DNA of 64,000 nt from Buttiauxella noackiae ATCC 51607 (lineage in GTDB: Bacteria; Pseudomonadota; Gammaproteobacteria; Enterobacterales; Enterobacteriaceae): assembly GCF_001654865.1 (NCBI RefSeq), contig NZ_LXEO01000002.1:163514-227513 (forward strand), read 5' to 3'. Positions 19,120-30,284 of this stretch are shown here, piece by piece. The position numbers and the translations under genes are program-made. Numbering within the stretch: position 1 is the first letter of the stretch; each line of letters begins with the position of its first letter. The notes beneath the pieces were generated by a model that did not search any database, was not told where the DNA came from, and saw nothing but the letters and a program-made list of their open reading frames with translations.

Positions 19120-19725
19120 ATGCAAACCAGTCCTTTACTTACCGCCCTTATGGAATCCTTGCGCTGCCTGCCAGGTGTTGGCCCAAAATCTGCCCAACGT
19201 ATGGCGTTCGCGCTCCTGCAACGCGACCGCAGCGGTGGGATGCGTCTTGCTCAAGCGTTAACCCGCGCGATGTCTGAAATCGGCCACTGTGCTGATTGCC
19301 GTACCTTTACCGAACAGGAAGTGTGCGCAATCTGCGCCAATCCGCGTCGTCAGGAAAACGGTCAGATTTGTGTAGTGGAAACCCCTGCGGATATTCACGC
19401 TATTGAAGCGACCGGGCAGTTTTCCGGGCGCTATTTTGTGCTGATGGGGCATTTGTCTCCGATTGACGGTATCGGCCCGCAAGATATTGGTCTCGACAGG
19501 CTCGAACAGCGTCTTGAGCGCGAGACAATCAAAGAACTTATTCTTGCCACCAATCCTACCGTGGAAGGTGAAGCCACCGCCAACTATATTGCCGAGCTAT
19601 GCGGGCAATATGGCGTGGATGCCAGCCGCATCGCGCACGGTGTGCCGGTGGGGGGCGAGCTGGAAATGGTTGATGGCACCACGCTTTCGCACTCTTTAGC
19701 TGGCCGTCACAAGATTAATTTCTAA
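19120..19725 (+). CDS. recR: Recombination mediator protein RecR
   Basis: 201 residues, the E. coli length. RecR works with RecO and RecF to load RecA on SSB-coated gapped DNA. Visible are the helix-hairpin-helix ([19 protein letters not shown]), the four-cysteine zinc finger (CADCRTF...CAICANP) and the Toprim domain ([31 protein letters not shown]). The N-terminus [14 protein letters not shown] is canonical. It no longer directly follows ybaB and must use its own promoter or read-through past the terminator at 19021. Confidence 0.97.
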   Translation: MQTSPLLTALMESLRCLPGVGPKSAQRMAFALLQRDRSGGMRLAQALTRAMSEIGHCADCRTFTEQEVCAICANPRRQENGQICVVETPADIHAIEATGQFSGRYFVLMGHLSPIDGIGPQDIGLDRLEQRLERETIKELILATNPTVEGEATANYIAELCGQYGVDASRIAHGVPVGGELEMVDGTTLSHSLAGRHKINF

Positions 19726-19730
19726 TTTTA

Positions 19731-19853
19731 CCCGTCATACTTGAAGCTGCATCTGCGTTGGCTGCACTCACAAACCCCAGTCACTTACTTTAGTAAGCTC
19801 CTGGAGATTTGCTTCCTTGCCGCCTTGATGCAACTCCAATTATTTAGGGTAAA
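19731..19853. repeat. ERIC element between recR and htpG
   Basis: CGTCATACTTGAAGCTGCATC at the left, the core CCCCAGTCACTTACTTTAG-TAAGCTCCTGGAGATT, then CTTGCCGCC and CAACTCCAATTATTTAGGGTA at the right. It is inverted relative to the 15.8-kb copy. It lies just upstream of the htpG heat-shock promoter. Confidence 0.9.
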
Positions 19854-19877
19854 GAAAAAGAGATATTCATTTCCCCG

Positions 19878-19906
19878 CTTGAAATCTTGCTTTCTTATCC
19901 TCATAT
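19878..19906 (+). promoter_or_regulatory. Sigma-32 heat-shock promoter of htpG
   Basis: CTTGAAA (19878-19884), a 14-base spacer and CCTCATAT (19899-19906) match the RpoH consensus (CTTGAAA, 13-17 bases, CCCCATnT) with one mismatch. The site is about 57 bases before the htpG start. Confidence 0.85.
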
Positions 19907-19962
19907 CACCCTCAACGTTTTAATCCCCTGCGTAATTTGATTTTGTTGAGGTATCAATGACC

Positions 19963-21837
19963 ATGAAAGGACAAGAGACTCGTGGCTTCCAGTCTGAAGT
20001 GAAACAACTTCTGCACCTGATGATCCACTCCCTCTATTCAAATAAAGAAATTTTCCTGCGTGAGCTGATCTCCAACGCCTCTGATGCGGCAGACAAATTG
20101 CGCTTCCGCGCATTGTCTCAGCCAGACCTGTACGAAGGTGATGGTGAGCTGCGTGTGCGCGTCTCTTTTGATAAAGAAAAACGCACTTTGACCATTGCCG
20201 ACAACGGCATCGGTATGACTCGCGACGAAGCGATTGATCACCTCGGTACGATTGCAAAATCAGGCACCAAAGCGTTCCTCGAATCTATGGGTTCTGACCA
20301 GGCGAAAGACAGCCAGCTTATCGGCCAGTTTGGTGTGGGCTTCTACTCTGCGTTTATCGTGGCAGACAAAGTCACCGTGCGCACCCGTGCTGCAGGTGTA
20401 CCTGCTGATCAGGCTGTGTTCTGGGAATCTGAAGGTGCTGGCGAATATACCGTTGCGGATATCACCAAAGCCGATCGCGGTACCGAAATCACTCTGCACC
20501 TGCGTGAAGGTGAAGATGAGTTCTTAGATGACTGGCGCGTGCGTTCCACCATCAGCAAATACTCTGACCATATCGCCTTGCCGGTTGAGATTGAAACCCG
20601 TGAAGAAAAAGACGGTGAAACCATTCTCGGCTGGGAAAAAATCAACAAAGCCCAGGCTTTGTGGACCCGCAGCAAGTCTGAAATTAAAGATGAAGAGTAC
20701 AACGAGTTCTACAAACATGTGGCTCATGACTTCACCGACCCGCTGACTTATAGCCATAACCGCGTGGAAGGGAAGCAAGAGTACACCAGCCTGCTGTACA
20801 TCCCGTCTCAGGCACCGTGGGATATGTGGAACCGTGACCACAAACACGGCCTGAAACTGTACGTGCAGCGCGTGTTCATCATGGACGACGCTGAACAGTT
20901 TATGCCGAACTATCTGCGTTTCGTGCGCGGGCTGATAGATTCCAACGATCTGCCGCTGAACGTGTCGCGTGAAATTCTGCAAGACAGCCGCGTAACGCAG
21001 AACCTGCGTAGTGCGCTGACTAAACGCGTATTGCAGATGCTGGAAAAACTGGCGAAAGACGACAGTGAAAAATACCAGACCTTCTGGAAAAACTTCGGCC
21101 TGGTACTGAAAGAAGGCCCTGCTGAAGACAATGCAAACCAGGAAGCTATCGCTAAACTGCTGCGCTTTGCGACCACGCATACCGATTCTGCTGCACAAAC
21201 CGTGTCGCTTGAAGAGTACGTGTCACGCATGAAAGAAGGGCAGGAGAAGATTTACTACATCACCGCCGACAGCTATGCAGCCGCGAAGAGCAGCCCGCAT
21301 CTGGAATTGCTGCGTAAGAAAGGCATCGAAGTGTTGCTGCTTTCTGACCGCATCGACGAGTGGATGATGAGCTACCTGACCGAGTTCGATGGCAAAATGT
21401 TCCAGTCAGTCAGCAAAACTGACGAATCGCTGGAAAAAATGGCCGATGAAGAAACGCCGGAAGCGAAAGAAGCGGAAAAAGCCCTTGAACCGTTTGTTGA
21501 CCGTGTGAAAACCCTGCTGGGCGAGCGTGTAAAAGAAGTGCGTCTGACGCATCGTTTGACCGATACGCCAGCTATCGTGACCACCGACAGCAACGACATG
21601 AGCACGCAAATGGCAAAACTGTTTGCTGCTGCGGGCCAGGAAGTGCCTGAAGTGAAGTACATCTTTGAGCTGAACCCGGATCACGGTCTCGTAAAACGTG
21701 TGGCGGATACTCAAGATGAAGCGCAGTTCGGCGAGTGGGTTGAGCTGCTGCTCGACCAGGCTCTGTTGGCTGAGCGCGGTACGCTGGAAGATCCAAACCA
21801 GTTTATTCGTCGTATGAACCAGTTGCTGGTTTCTTAA
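19963..21837 (+). CDS. htpG: Molecular chaperone HtpG (Hsp90)
   Basis: 624 residues starting [20 protein letters not shown], the E. coli start; an ATG two codons upstream (19957) is less likely. HtpG is the cytoplasmic ATP-dependent Hsp90 chaperone. The GHKL ATPase domain shows [27 protein letters not shown] and [11 protein letters not shown]. The middle domain holds the catalytic Arg region ([15 protein letters not shown]), and the C-terminal dimerisation domain ends MNQLLVS. The promoter at 19878 makes it part of the heat-shock regulon. Confidence 0.98.
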   Translation: MKGQETRGFQSEVKQLLHLMIHSLYSNKEIFLRELISNASDAADKLRFRALSQPDLYEGDGELRVRVSFDKEKRTLTIADNGIGMTRDEAIDHLGTIAKSGTKAFLESMGSDQAKDSQLIGQFGVGFYSAFIVADKVTVRTRAAGVPADQAVFWESEGAGEYTVADITKADRGTEITLHLREGEDEFLDDWRVRSTISKYSDHIALPVEIETREEKDGETILGWEKINKAQALWTRSKSEIKDEEYNEFYKHVAHDFTDPLTYSHNRVEGKQEYTSLLYIPSQAPWDMWNRDHKHGLKLYVQRVFIMDDAEQFMPNYLRFVRGLIDSNDLPLNVSREILQDSRVTQNLRSALTKRVLQMLEKLAKDDSEKYQTFWKNFGLVLKEGPAEDNANQEAIAKLLRFATTHTDSAAQTVSLEEYVSRMKEGQEKIYYITADSYAAAKSSPHLELLRKKGIEVLLLSDRIDEWMMSYLTEFDGKMFQSVSKTDESLEKMADEETPEAKEAEKALEPFVDRVKTLLGERVKEVRLTHRLTDTPAIVTTDSNDMSTQMAKLFAAAGQEVPEVKYIFELNPDHGLVKRVADTQDEAQFGEWVELLLDQALLAERGTLEDPNQFIRRMNQLLVS

Positions 21838-21892
21838 TGACAGAGGGCGGGTAGCGATTACGTTTACTCGCCATCCACTATCAAGAAAAGAC

Positions 21893-21922
21893 AAAAACCT
21901 GCCAAAACGGCAGGTTTTTTTT
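21893..21922 (+). terminator. Rho-independent terminator of htpG
   Basis: AAAAACCTGCC-AAAA-GGCAGGTTTTTTTT type hairpin with a T8 run, 56 bases past the stop codon. Confidence 0.92.
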
Positions 21923-21967
21923 CATCTAAACGCCGCTAACAGCGCTCACAAGCCCCGCTATTCTTGA

Positions 21968-22690
<723 letters not shown>

Positions 22691-22704
22691 TTCACCGGGT
22701 ATAT

Positions 22705-22737
22705 AAAAATACCAGGACTTGTTCCTGGTATTTTTTT
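22705..22737 (+). terminator. Rho-independent terminator of adk
   Basis: AAAAATACCAGGA and TCCTGGTATTTTT form a long stem followed by T-rich sequence, just after the adk stop codon. Confidence 0.92.
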
Positions 22738-22824
22738 ACCCAAATTTTGCCCTTTCGCTGTAATCGGTTCTCCTGAGGCACTTTTACGTTACAATTATCA
22801 GCAATCTGTTGATAAGGAGTGGAA

Positions 22825-23787
22825 ATGAATCAGGAAAAAGTGGGTATCTTACTGGCAAACCTTGGCACGCCTGACGCTCCCACTCCGGCTGCGGTAAAAC
22901 GCTATTTACGCCAGTTTTTGAGCGACAAACGCGTGGTTGATACACCGCGTCTAATTTGGTGGCCGCTATTGCGTGGTGTGATTTTGCCGCTGCGTTCTGC
23001 TCGAGTCGCCAAACTGTATCAGTCGGTATGGATGGAAGAAGGTTCTCCGCTACTGGTCTATAGCCGCCGTCAACAGGCCGCACTTGCTGCCCAGTTACCT
23101 GGCACTCCGGTTGTACTCGGGATGAGTTATGGTTCGCCCTCGCTGAAAAGTGCTGTGGAAGAACTGATGACGCATCACGTAGACCATATTGTGGTGCTGC
23201 CGCTCTATCCGCAGTTTTCTTGCTCAACGGTTGCGGCCGTCTGGGATGAATTGGGGCGTATTTTTGCCAATTACCGTTCATTGCCGTCAATTTCACTGAT
23301 TCGCGATTATGCCGAAGACACTTCATATATCAACGCGTTGGTGGCTTCAGTAAAACACTCTTTTGCCCAGCACGGTGAGCCGGACGTTCTGCTGCTTTCC
23401 TACCACGGTATTCCGCAGCGTTATGCCAACGAAGGTGATGATTACCCGCAACGCTGCCGTGATACGACCCGTGAATTGCTTTCAGCGCTTGAGCTGCCTC
23501 CTGAAAAAGTGATGATGACTTATCAGTCGCGTTTTGGCCGCGAACCATGGCTGATGCCGTATACCGATGAAACACTGAAAATGTTGGCTGAGAAAGGGGT
23601 GAAGCACATTCAGGTTATGTGCCCAGGATTCTCTGCCGATTGTCTCGAAACTTTAGAAGAAATGGCGGTGCAAAACCGTGAAGTCTTCATCGAAGCAGGT
23701 GGCACAAAATATGAATACATTCCTGCGCTTAATGACGACCCAGCCCACATTGCAATGATGATGAACCTGGTGCAGAAATATCGCTGA
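22825..23787 (+). CDS. hemH: Ferrochelatase
   Basis: 320 residues, the E. coli length, starting [20 protein letters not shown] with GGAG five bases upstream; the upstream GTG at 22819 is less likely. It inserts iron into protoporphyrin IX, the last step of haem synthesis, at the inner-membrane face. The active-site His is in [12 protein letters not shown] and the conserved Glu in CLETLEEM. The [15 protein letters not shown] and [12 protein letters not shown] motifs are intact. gsk follows 63 bases downstream. Confidence 0.97.
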   Translation: MNQEKVGILLANLGTPDAPTPAAVKRYLRQFLSDKRVVDTPRLIWWPLLRGVILPLRSARVAKLYQSVWMEEGSPLLVYSRRQQAALAAQLPGTPVVLGMSYGSPSLKSAVEELMTHHVDHIVVLPLYPQFSCSTVAAVWDELGRIFANYRSLPSISLIRDYAEDTSYINALVASVKHSFAQHGEPDVLLLSYHGIPQRYANEGDDYPQRCRDTTRELLSALELPPEKVMMTYQSRFGREPWLMPYTDETLKMLAEKGVKHIQVMCPGFSADCLETLEEMAVQNREVFIEAGGTKYEYIPALNDDPAHIAMMMNLVQKYR

Positions 23788-23850
23788 TCTCGCTTAGGGC
23801 CGTTAATGTGCTACCATTTCCGGCCTGATTAGCAAACTCCGAACAACATC

Positions 23851-25155
23851 ATGAAATTTCCCGGCAAACGAAAATCCAAACACTACTTTCCTGTAAACGC
23901 GCGTGATCCATTACTGCAACAGGTTCAGCCTGAAAACGAGACAGGAACTTCCTGGATAGTCGGGATCGACCAGACGCTGGTGGATATCGAAGCCAAAGTC
24001 GATGATGCATTTGTTCATCGTTACGGTTTGAGTTTCGGGCACTCTCTGGTTATTGAAGATGATGTTGCGGAAGCGCTGTATCAGGAATTGGTGAAAGAAG
24101 ATCTGATTACCCACCAGTTTGCCGGTGGCACCATTGGCAACACCATGCACAACTATTCGGTTTTGGCCGATGACCGTTCTGTACTGCTGGGTGTGATGTG
24201 CAGCAATATCGAAATTGGTAGCTACGCCTACCGTTACCTTTGCAATACCTCCAGCCGTACCGACCTCAACTACCTGCAAGGTGTTAATGGGCCAATCGGA
24301 CGCTGCTTTACGCTTATTGGTGAGCAAGGTGAGCGTACCTTTGCGATAAGCCCAGGCCACATGAACCAGTTACGAGCCGAAAATATCCCTGAAGAGGTGA
24401 TTGCCGGGGCCTCGGCGTTAGTTCTGACTTCATATTTAGTGCGCTGTAAAGATGGCGAACCCATGCCAGAAGCGACCATGCAGGCCATCGCATATGCGAA
24501 AAAATACAACGTTCCTGTTGTGCTCACGCTTGGCACCAAATATGTCATCGCAGAAAACCCACAATGGTGGCAGGCGTTCTTGAAAGAACATGTCTCCATT
24601 CTTGCGATGAACGAAGAAGAAGGGCTGGCGCTGACCGGTGAAAGCGATCCATTGCTGGCGGCGGATAAAGCGTTAGATTGGGTTGATTTAGTACTGTGTA
24701 CCGCAGGGCCTGTGGGCTTGTATATGGCGGGCTTTACGGAAGAGTCCTCTAAACGCACGACACAACATCCGCTGCTGCCGGGTGCGATTGCCGAGTTTAA
24801 CCAGTACGAATTTAGCCGCGCGATGCGCCATAAAGATTGCCAGAACCCGATGCGTATTTTCTCGCACATCGCGCCATATATGGGCGGGCCTGAAAAAATC
24901 ATGAACACCAATGGTGCGGGCGACGGTGCGTTGGCGGCATTGCTACACGATATTACGGCGAACAATTATCACCGTTCTAACGTGCCAAACTCCAGCAAAC
25001 ACCAGCATACGTGGCTGACCTATTCATCTCTGGCACAAGTGTGTAAATACGCAAACCGCGTAAGTTACCAGGTGTTGAATCAGCACTCTCCGCGCCTGAC
25101 GCGTGGCTTGCCAGAACGCGAAGATAGCCTCGAAGAGTCTTATTGGGCGCGTTAA
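23851..25155 (+). CDS. gsk: Inosine-guanosine kinase
   Basis: 434 residues, matching E. coli Gsk from MKFPGKRKSKHYFPVNARDPL to the end. It phosphorylates inosine and guanosine to IMP and GMP in purine salvage. It is a PfkB-family kinase with the anion-hole/catalytic Asp motif NTNGAGDGALAALLHD (about 350-365) and the substrate-side FAGGTIGNTMHNYSVL. A strong hairpin separates it from convergent ybaL. Confidence 0.97.
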   Translation: MKFPGKRKSKHYFPVNARDPLLQQVQPENETGTSWIVGIDQTLVDIEAKVDDAFVHRYGLSFGHSLVIEDDVAEALYQELVKEDLITHQFAGGTIGNTMHNYSVLADDRSVLLGVMCSNIEIGSYAYRYLCNTSSRTDLNYLQGVNGPIGRCFTLIGEQGERTFAISPGHMNQLRAENIPEEVIAGASALVLTSYLVRCKDGEPMPEATMQAIAYAKKYNVPVVLTLGTKYVIAENPQWWQAFLKEHVSILAMNEEEGLALTGESDPLLAADKALDWVDLVLCTAGPVGLYMAGFTEESSKRTTQHPLLPGAIAEFNQYEFSRAMRHKDCQNPMRIFSHIAPYMGGPEKIMNTNGAGDGALAALLHDITANNYHRSNVPNSSKHQHTWLTYSSLAQVCKYANRVSYQVLNQHSPRLTRGLPEREDSLEESYWAR

Positions 25156-25164
25156 AACTTTAGT

Positions 25165-25191
25165 TTGTAGGGTGGATAACCCACCCTACAA
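25165..25191. terminator. Bidirectional hairpin between gsk and ybaL
   Basis: TTGTAGGGTGG and CCACCCTACAA form a perfect 11-bp stem with a 5-base loop. It sits in the 39-base gap of the convergent pair and can end both transcripts. The TGTAGGGTGG type resembles a REP half. Confidence 0.75.
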
Positions 25192-25194
25192 CAA

Positions 25195-26871
25195 CTACCC
25201 CGACACGGTTTCCTGCACTATTGGCTTTTCCAACAACCCCATCATGGTATTGGCTATCTCACGTTCACCCATCACGACCCGATTGGCACCACGTTCGGTG
25301 ATGTATTCCACTTCGTCGTCATAATGAGCACGGGCAATAATCTCGATATCCGGGCATTTTGCACGCGCTGCGGCAACGATTTCACCCGCCTCGTAGCCAT
25401 TAGGAATCGTTAGCAATAACCACCGTGCGCAATCCAGGTGGGCAAGATTCATGATCTCTTCATTGGCTGCATTGCCGAGTACGGCTCGAATCCCTCGTTC
25501 ACGTAGCTCATCGACCCTGCTGCGAGATGTTTCAATCACCACCAGCGGAATGCCCTGGGCCAGCAATTTCTCACCCAGCAAGCTGCCTACACGCCCAAAA
25601 CCAACCAGCAACGCATGATGGCAAATATCGACCGGAATTTGCTTCTCGTCTTCGATAGCTTCTTCCAGCGTCTGCTCTTCCAGCGTTTCGGTTTTTGCGA
25701 GGTAGCGCTCAAGTACCGCAAACAATATTGGATTGAGCATAATCGACAGAATTGCTCCCGCCAGTACCAGATTTTGCCCGGTCTGCGGCAGCAGATTTAG
25801 CGCCATGCCGAGACCTGCAAGAATAAAGGCGAACTCACCAATCTGCGCAAGGCTTGTGGCGATGGTTAATGCCGTGCGTTGCGAGTGGCCAAACAGGCGT
25901 ACCAGGAAGAAGGCGGCTAACGATTTACCAAAGACGATGATCGCAACCGTGCCCAGTACCGCGAGCGGTTCCTGAATGAGAATTAATGGGTCGAACAACA
26001 TGCCGACGGAGACAAAGAACAGCACGGCAAATGCATCACGCAGTGGTAGCGTGTCGTGTGCTGCGCGATGGCTTAATTCAGACTCATTGAGCACCATGCC
26101 AGCAAAGAACGCACCTAAAGCAAAGGAAACATCAAACAGTTCGACGGCACCAAAAGCGATGCCCAGCGCTAACGCAAGAACAGCCAGTGTGAATAGTTCG
26201 CGTGAACCGGTTGCGGCACTACGCGCCAGAATCCACGGCACCACACGGCGGCCAACAATCAGCATAATGGCAATAAACGCCACGACTTTACCGATAGTCA
26301 GACCTAAATCGAGCGTCAGAGTCGCAAAGCCAACGTCACCTTTTTCCATCATGCCGGCGACAGCTGGCAGCAGAACCAGCGTTAAAACCATTACCAGGTC
26401 TTCAACAATCAGCCAGCCAATGGCGATTTGCCCGCGCTGGCTATCAATGAGTTGCCGTTCTTCAAGCGCGCGTAACAGCACCACGGTACTGGCGGTGGAA
26501 AGACATAGTCCAAATACGATGCCGGTCATCAGCGACCAGCCCATCAATGATGAAAGCGCCATTCCCAGTAGCGTCGCCACACCAATCTGGGCGATAGCTC
26601 CGGGGATGGCGATGGCCTTTACCGCCATCAAATCCTTCAGAGAGAAATGCAAACCTACGCCAAACATCAGCAGAATCACACCGAGTTCTGCCAGTTCAGG
26701 TGCGAGTTTAGTATCTGCAACAAAGCCTGGCGTAAAAGGGCCGGCAAGTACCCCAGCTAGTAAGTAGCCCACCAAGGGTGATATGCGAAGTTTGTTAGCG
26801 AGCATACCGAGCAAAAAGGCCAGTACAAGGCCGCCGACAATGGTGGTGATAAGCGGGGTGGCGTGGTGCAT
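25195..26871 (-). CDS. ybaL: Putative K+/H+ antiporter YbaL (CPA2 family)
   Basis: 558 residues from MHHATPLITTIVGGLVLAFLL, the E. coli start and length. The annotated frame could extend ten residues upstream, but the A/G-rich stretch there looks like the ribosome binding region. The N-terminal half is a 12-helix CPA2 exchanger resembling KefB/KefC (RISPLVGYLLAGVLAGPFTPGF, FDVSFALGAFFAGMVLNES). The C-terminal half is an RCK/TrkA-N domain (ALLVGFGRVGSLLGEKLL). The substrate in vivo is unproven. Confidence 0.93.
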   Translation of the reverse strand: MHHATPLITTIVGGLVLAFLLGMLANKLRISPLVGYLLAGVLAGPFTPGFVADTKLAPELAELGVILLMFGVGLHFSLKDLMAVKAIAIPGAIAQIGVATLLGMALSSLMGWSLMTGIVFGLCLSTASTVVLLRALEERQLIDSQRGQIAIGWLIVEDLVMVLTLVLLPAVAGMMEKGDVGFATLTLDLGLTIGKVVAFIAIMLIVGRRVVPWILARSAATGSRELFTLAVLALALGIAFGAVELFDVSFALGAFFAGMVLNESELSHRAAHDTLPLRDAFAVLFFVSVGMLFDPLILIQEPLAVLGTVAIIVFGKSLAAFFLVRLFGHSQRTALTIATSLAQIGEFAFILAGLGMALNLLPQTGQNLVLAGAILSIMLNPILFAVLERYLAKTETLEEQTLEEAIEDEKQIPVDICHHALLVGFGRVGSLLGEKLLAQGIPLVVIETSRSRVDELRERGIRAVLGNAANEEIMNLAHLDCARWLLLTIPNGYEAGEIVAAARAKCPDIEIIARAHYDDEVEYITERGANRVVMGEREIANTMMGLLEKPIVQETVSG

Positions 26872-27092
26872 TCCGTCTCCTTTCGTAAGCAATAGGTCCA
26901 ATAAATCAAATTATCTACTTCAGTTTATGACAATTTTTTAATTGGTTGGGGAAAAAATAAGTGAATTTTTTATAAAAGGCGCGTTTGGACAAATAAATTG
27001 TCCTGAGAAGGGTTTTACACAATTAATGGATAACTAATGCAGCAGAATATGGGGATGAGAGCAGGCCAATACAATGCATTGGCCTGGATAAA

Positions 27093-28301
27093 TCAGGATT
27101 TGTGGCGATTATCAGGGAGGAATATGGTCAATATACCCAGTAGAGGTAAGAAGGCACATATTTTATAGACTAATTCGATACTTGTATGGTCAGCCACGAG
27201 TCCGAGAACCGCAGCACCCAGTCCGCCCATCCCAAAGGCGAAACCGAAAAATAGCCCGGAAACCATGCCGATACGCCCTGGCATCAGCTCTTGCGCGTAA
27301 ACTAAAATCGCTGAAAACGCGGAGGCAAGGATAAAGCCGATAATCACGGTCAGGATCCCGGTCCAGTACAATGAAACATACGGCAGGAAAAGGGTAAATG
27401 GCGCGACACCCAGGATTGACCCCCAGATAACGTATTTGCGACCAATTTTATCTCCCACTGGCCCACCAATTACTGTGCCGGCCGCTACTGCAAACAGGAA
27501 GGCAAATAGATGGAATTGGGCATTTTGCACCGATAAACCGAATTTGTGCATCAGGTAAAAGGTGTAATAGCTGCTAATACTCGCCATATAAAAATACTTG
27601 GAGAAAATGAGTACCAGCAATACAGATACCGCCTGAATGACTTTTTTGCGCGGCAGTGGGTTAACGACAGGTGCAGCCGTTTTACCTTTCGCCATGCGAT
27701 GTTGCGCGGCATACCAACGGCTAATTTGCAGCAAGACGATAATTGCCAACAGAGCGGCCAACACAAACCAGCCGACATTACCTTTGCCGTACGGAGCGAT
27801 AATCAGCGCAGCCAGCAACGGTCCTAAAGAGCTACCAAAGTTGCCACCAACCTGGAACAGCGACTGCGCCAGGCCGTGACGGCCACCGGACGCCATACGC
27901 GCGACACGGGATGATTCCGGGTGGAAAACAGAAGAACCGGTTCCCACAAGCCCGGCAGCCAGCAGCACCATCGGGAAACTGCCTGCCATTGCCAGAATAA
28001 CTAACCCGCAAAGTGTGAAGCACATACCAATCGGTAACGACCACGGCATCGGGTATTTGTCGGTGTAGTATCCTACCACCGGTTGAAGGAGCGATGAGGT
28101 CACCTGGAAGGTCAGCGTTATCATCCCAATCTGCACAAAGCTCAGAGAGAACTCGCTCTGGAGTAGCGGGTAGAGCGCCAGAATAAGTGACTGAATCATA
28201 TCGTTGAGCAAATGGGAGAGGCTAATTGCCCCCAGAATGCCAAACGCTGTGCGAGCCTTTTTGGGCTCCGGCGATGCGAGAGTTTGTTCCGAGATTGCCA
28301 T
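27093..28301 (-). CDS. fsr: MFS transporter Fsr (fosmidomycin resistance)
   Basis: 402 residues (E. coli 406). It is a 12-helix major facilitator drug exporter known for fosmidomycin efflux. The matching segments are LSHLLNDMIQSLILALYPLLQ, YTDKYPMPWSLPIGM, GTGSSVFHPESSRVARMASG and FGFAFGMGGLGAAVLG. It is divergent from ushA; the 250-base gap carries a truncated ERIC element. Confidence 0.95.
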   Translation of the reverse strand: MAISEQTLASPEPKKARTAFGILGAISLSHLLNDMIQSLILALYPLLQSEFSLSFVQIGMITLTFQVTSSLLQPVVGYYTDKYPMPWSLPIGMCFTLCGLVILAMAGSFPMVLLAAGLVGTGSSVFHPESSRVARMASGGRHGLAQSLFQVGGNFGSSLGPLLAALIIAPYGKGNVGWFVLAALLAIIVLLQISRWYAAQHRMAKGKTAAPVVNPLPRKKVIQAVSVLLVLIFSKYFYMASISSYYTFYLMHKFGLSVQNAQFHLFAFLFAVAAGTVIGGPVGDKIGRKYVIWGSILGVAPFTLFLPYVSLYWTGILTVIIGFILASAFSAILVYAQELMPGRIGMVSGLFFGFAFGMGGLGAAVLGLVADHTSIELVYKICAFLPLLGILTIFLPDNRHKS

Positions 28302-28433
28302 AAATACCTGTAATTAATAGATGGATTGTTTTTTTAGCCCAGTTCACTGATGGAACCGTAGGAAATCATTACCCAGCTAACATACCTTCTGGGAAGAGTT
28401 GAATAAAGTCACAATCATGAAAAGTTATTTGTC

Positions 28434-28494
28434 TATACTCGTCATACTTCAAGCTGCAGGGGCATTGGCTGCAACTCGAATTATTTAGAGTATA
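28434..28494. repeat. Internally deleted ERIC element upstream of ushA
   Basis: A 61-base element that keeps only the outer parts of ERIC: TATACTCGTCATACTTCAAG and GCTGCA at the left, GCTGCAACTCGAATTATTTA and GAGTATA at the right. TATACTC and GAGTATA are exact terminal inverted repeats. The central AGTCACTTAC core found in the full copies is missing. Confidence 0.85.
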
Positions 28495-28551
28495 TGCGAA
28501 TTGGTATCTGCTATTGGTGCGGAAGTATTTTTTTGAATATGGAGATTTGCA

Positions 28552-30204
28552 ATGAAGTTTGCCGTGAAAGGGGTGACCACAGCACTGCTGATGGCAGTCA
28601 GTCTGACCAGTGCATCGGCGCTGGCCTGGGAAAAAGATAAAACTTATAACATCACCATTCTACACACTAACGATCACCACGGTCATTTCTGGCGCAATGA
28701 ACACGCGGAATATGGCCTGGCTGCGCAGAAAACTCTGGTGGATAGCATTCGTAAAGAGGTTGCCGAAAAGGGCGGAAGTGTTCTGCTACTTTCTGGTGGC
28801 GACATCAATACTGGTGTACCTGAATCAGACTTACAGGATGCAGAACCTGATTTTCGTGGCATGAATCTGATTGGTTATGACGCGATGGCAATCGGCAACC
28901 ACGAATTCGACAAACCGCTGACCGTGTTACGCCAGCAAGAAAAGTGGGCTAAATTCCCGCTGCTTTCGGCCAACATTTACCAGAAAAGCACCGGTGAGCG
29001 TCTATTTAAGCCTTGGGCCATCTTTAAGCCACAGGGCATTAAAATTGCGGTTATCGGTTTAACCACTGACGACACCGCGAAAATTGGCAACCCGGAAAAC
29101 TTCACCGATATCGAATTCCGTAAACCTACCGACGAAGCCAAACTGGTGATTCAGGAACTGCAAACAACTGAAAAACCGGACGTGCTAATCGCGGCAACCC
29201 ATATGGGCCACTATGACAATGGCGACCACGGCTCTAACGCGCCTGGCGATGTGGAAATGGCTCGCAGCCTCCCCGCAGGTGCGTTGACGATGATTGTCGG
29301 CGGGCACTCGCAAGATCCGGTCTGCATGGCGGCAGAAAATAAAAAGCAGGTGGATTACGTGCCTGGCACGCCATGTGCGCCGGATCAGCAAAACGGTATC
29401 TGGATTGTGCAGGCACATGAGTGGGGCAAGTACGTCGGCCGCGCTGATTTCGAATTCCGTAATGGCGAGATGAAACTGGTGCATTATCAGCTCATCCCCA
29501 TCAACCTGAAGAAGAAAATCACCTACGATAACGGTGAAAGTGAGCGCGTACTTTACACGCCACAGATCCCAGAAAACCAGCAAATGCTCTCACTGCTTAC
29601 GCCATTCCAGAATAAAGGCCAGGCTCAGCTGAATGTGAAAGTCGGCAGCGTAAATGGCCACATGGAAGGGGATCGGAGCAAAGTGCGCTTCGTGCAAACC
29701 AACCTGGCGCGCCTGTTGCTGGCTGCTCAAATGGACCGGACCGGTGCCGACTTTGCTGTGATGAGCGGTGGTGGTATTCGTGATTCGATTGAAACCGGCG
29801 ATATCACTTACAAAGATGTGCTGAAGGTTCAGCCGTTTGGTAACACGGTGGTTTATAGCGATATGACGGGCAAAGAAGTCACCGAATATCTCAGTGCCGT
29901 AGCGCAGAAGAAACCAGATTCTGGTGCTTACCCGCAGTTTGCGAATGTCAGCTTTGTGGCAACAGCTGCCGGCTTGCAGGATCTGAAAATCAAAGGTGAG
30001 CCGGTTGACCCTGCGAAAACCTACCGTATGGCCACGTTAAACTTTAACGCCTCCGGCGGTGATGGCTATCCTGCTATCGATAAAAAACCGGGATATGTGA
30101 ACACTGGTTTTGTGGATGCAGAAGTGCTGAAGCAATATATCGAGAAGAATTCTCCGCTTGATATGAATGCTTATGAACCGAAAGGTGAGGTGAGCTGGCA
30201 GTAA
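28552..30204 (+). CDS. ushA: Periplasmic UDP-sugar hydrolase / 5'-nucleotidase
   Basis: 550 residues, the E. coli length. UshA hydrolyses UDP-glucose and 5'-nucleotides in the periplasm for nucleoside salvage. A signal peptide (MKFAVKGVTTALLMAVSLTS, cleavage after ASALA) leads to the calcineurin-type metallophosphatase domain: Asp41 and His43 in HTNDHHGHF, GGDINTG, and GNHEFD (Asn116/His117). The C-terminal domain carries the substrate-binding MSGGGIRDSIETGDITYKD and NFNASGGDGYPAI. GGAGA precedes the ATG. Confidence 0.97.
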   Translation: MKFAVKGVTTALLMAVSLTSASALAWEKDKTYNITILHTNDHHGHFWRNEHAEYGLAAQKTLVDSIRKEVAEKGGSVLLLSGGDINTGVPESDLQDAEPDFRGMNLIGYDAMAIGNHEFDKPLTVLRQQEKWAKFPLLSANIYQKSTGERLFKPWAIFKPQGIKIAVIGLTTDDTAKIGNPENFTDIEFRKPTDEAKLVIQELQTTEKPDVLIAATHMGHYDNGDHGSNAPGDVEMARSLPAGALTMIVGGHSQDPVCMAAENKKQVDYVPGTPCAPDQQNGIWIVQAHEWGKYVGRADFEFRNGEMKLVHYQLIPINLKKKITYDNGESERVLYTPQIPENQQMLSLLTPFQNKGQAQLNVKVGSVNGHMEGDRSKVRFVQTNLARLLLAAQMDRTGADFAVMSGGGIRDSIETGDITYKDVLKVQPFGNTVVYSDMTGKEVTEYLSAVAQKKPDSGAYPQFANVSFVATAAGLQDLKIKGEPVDPAKTYRMATLNFNASGGDGYPAIDKKPGYVNTGFVDAEVLKQYIEKNSPLDMNAYEPKGEVSWQ

Positions 30205-30213
30205 GAGCATTTG

Positions 30214-30276
30214 TCGGATGTCGTTACGCTAATCTACAAGGTCGCTTTTGTAGGGCGATTAGCGGAAACGACATCC
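30214..30276. repeat. REP-like palindrome between ushA and the AraC-type gene
   Basis: GGATGTCGTT, GCTAAT and CTACAA on the left are matched by TTGTAG, ATTAGC and AACGACATCC on the right, giving a long interrupted stem. It lies between two convergent genes and probably ends both transcripts. Confidence 0.8.
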
Positions 30277-30284
30277 ATTATTCT

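Noticed and set aside
20524..21198. 224-residue open frame antisense to htpG
   Set aside because: Shadow of a highly conserved coding frame; the protein has no recognisable feature.
25976..26767. 263-residue open frame antisense to ybaL
   Set aside because: It has low-complexity Ser/Thr/Arg/Ala composition typical of the complement of a membrane-protein gene, no ribosome binding site and no recognisable domain; ybaL itself is certain.
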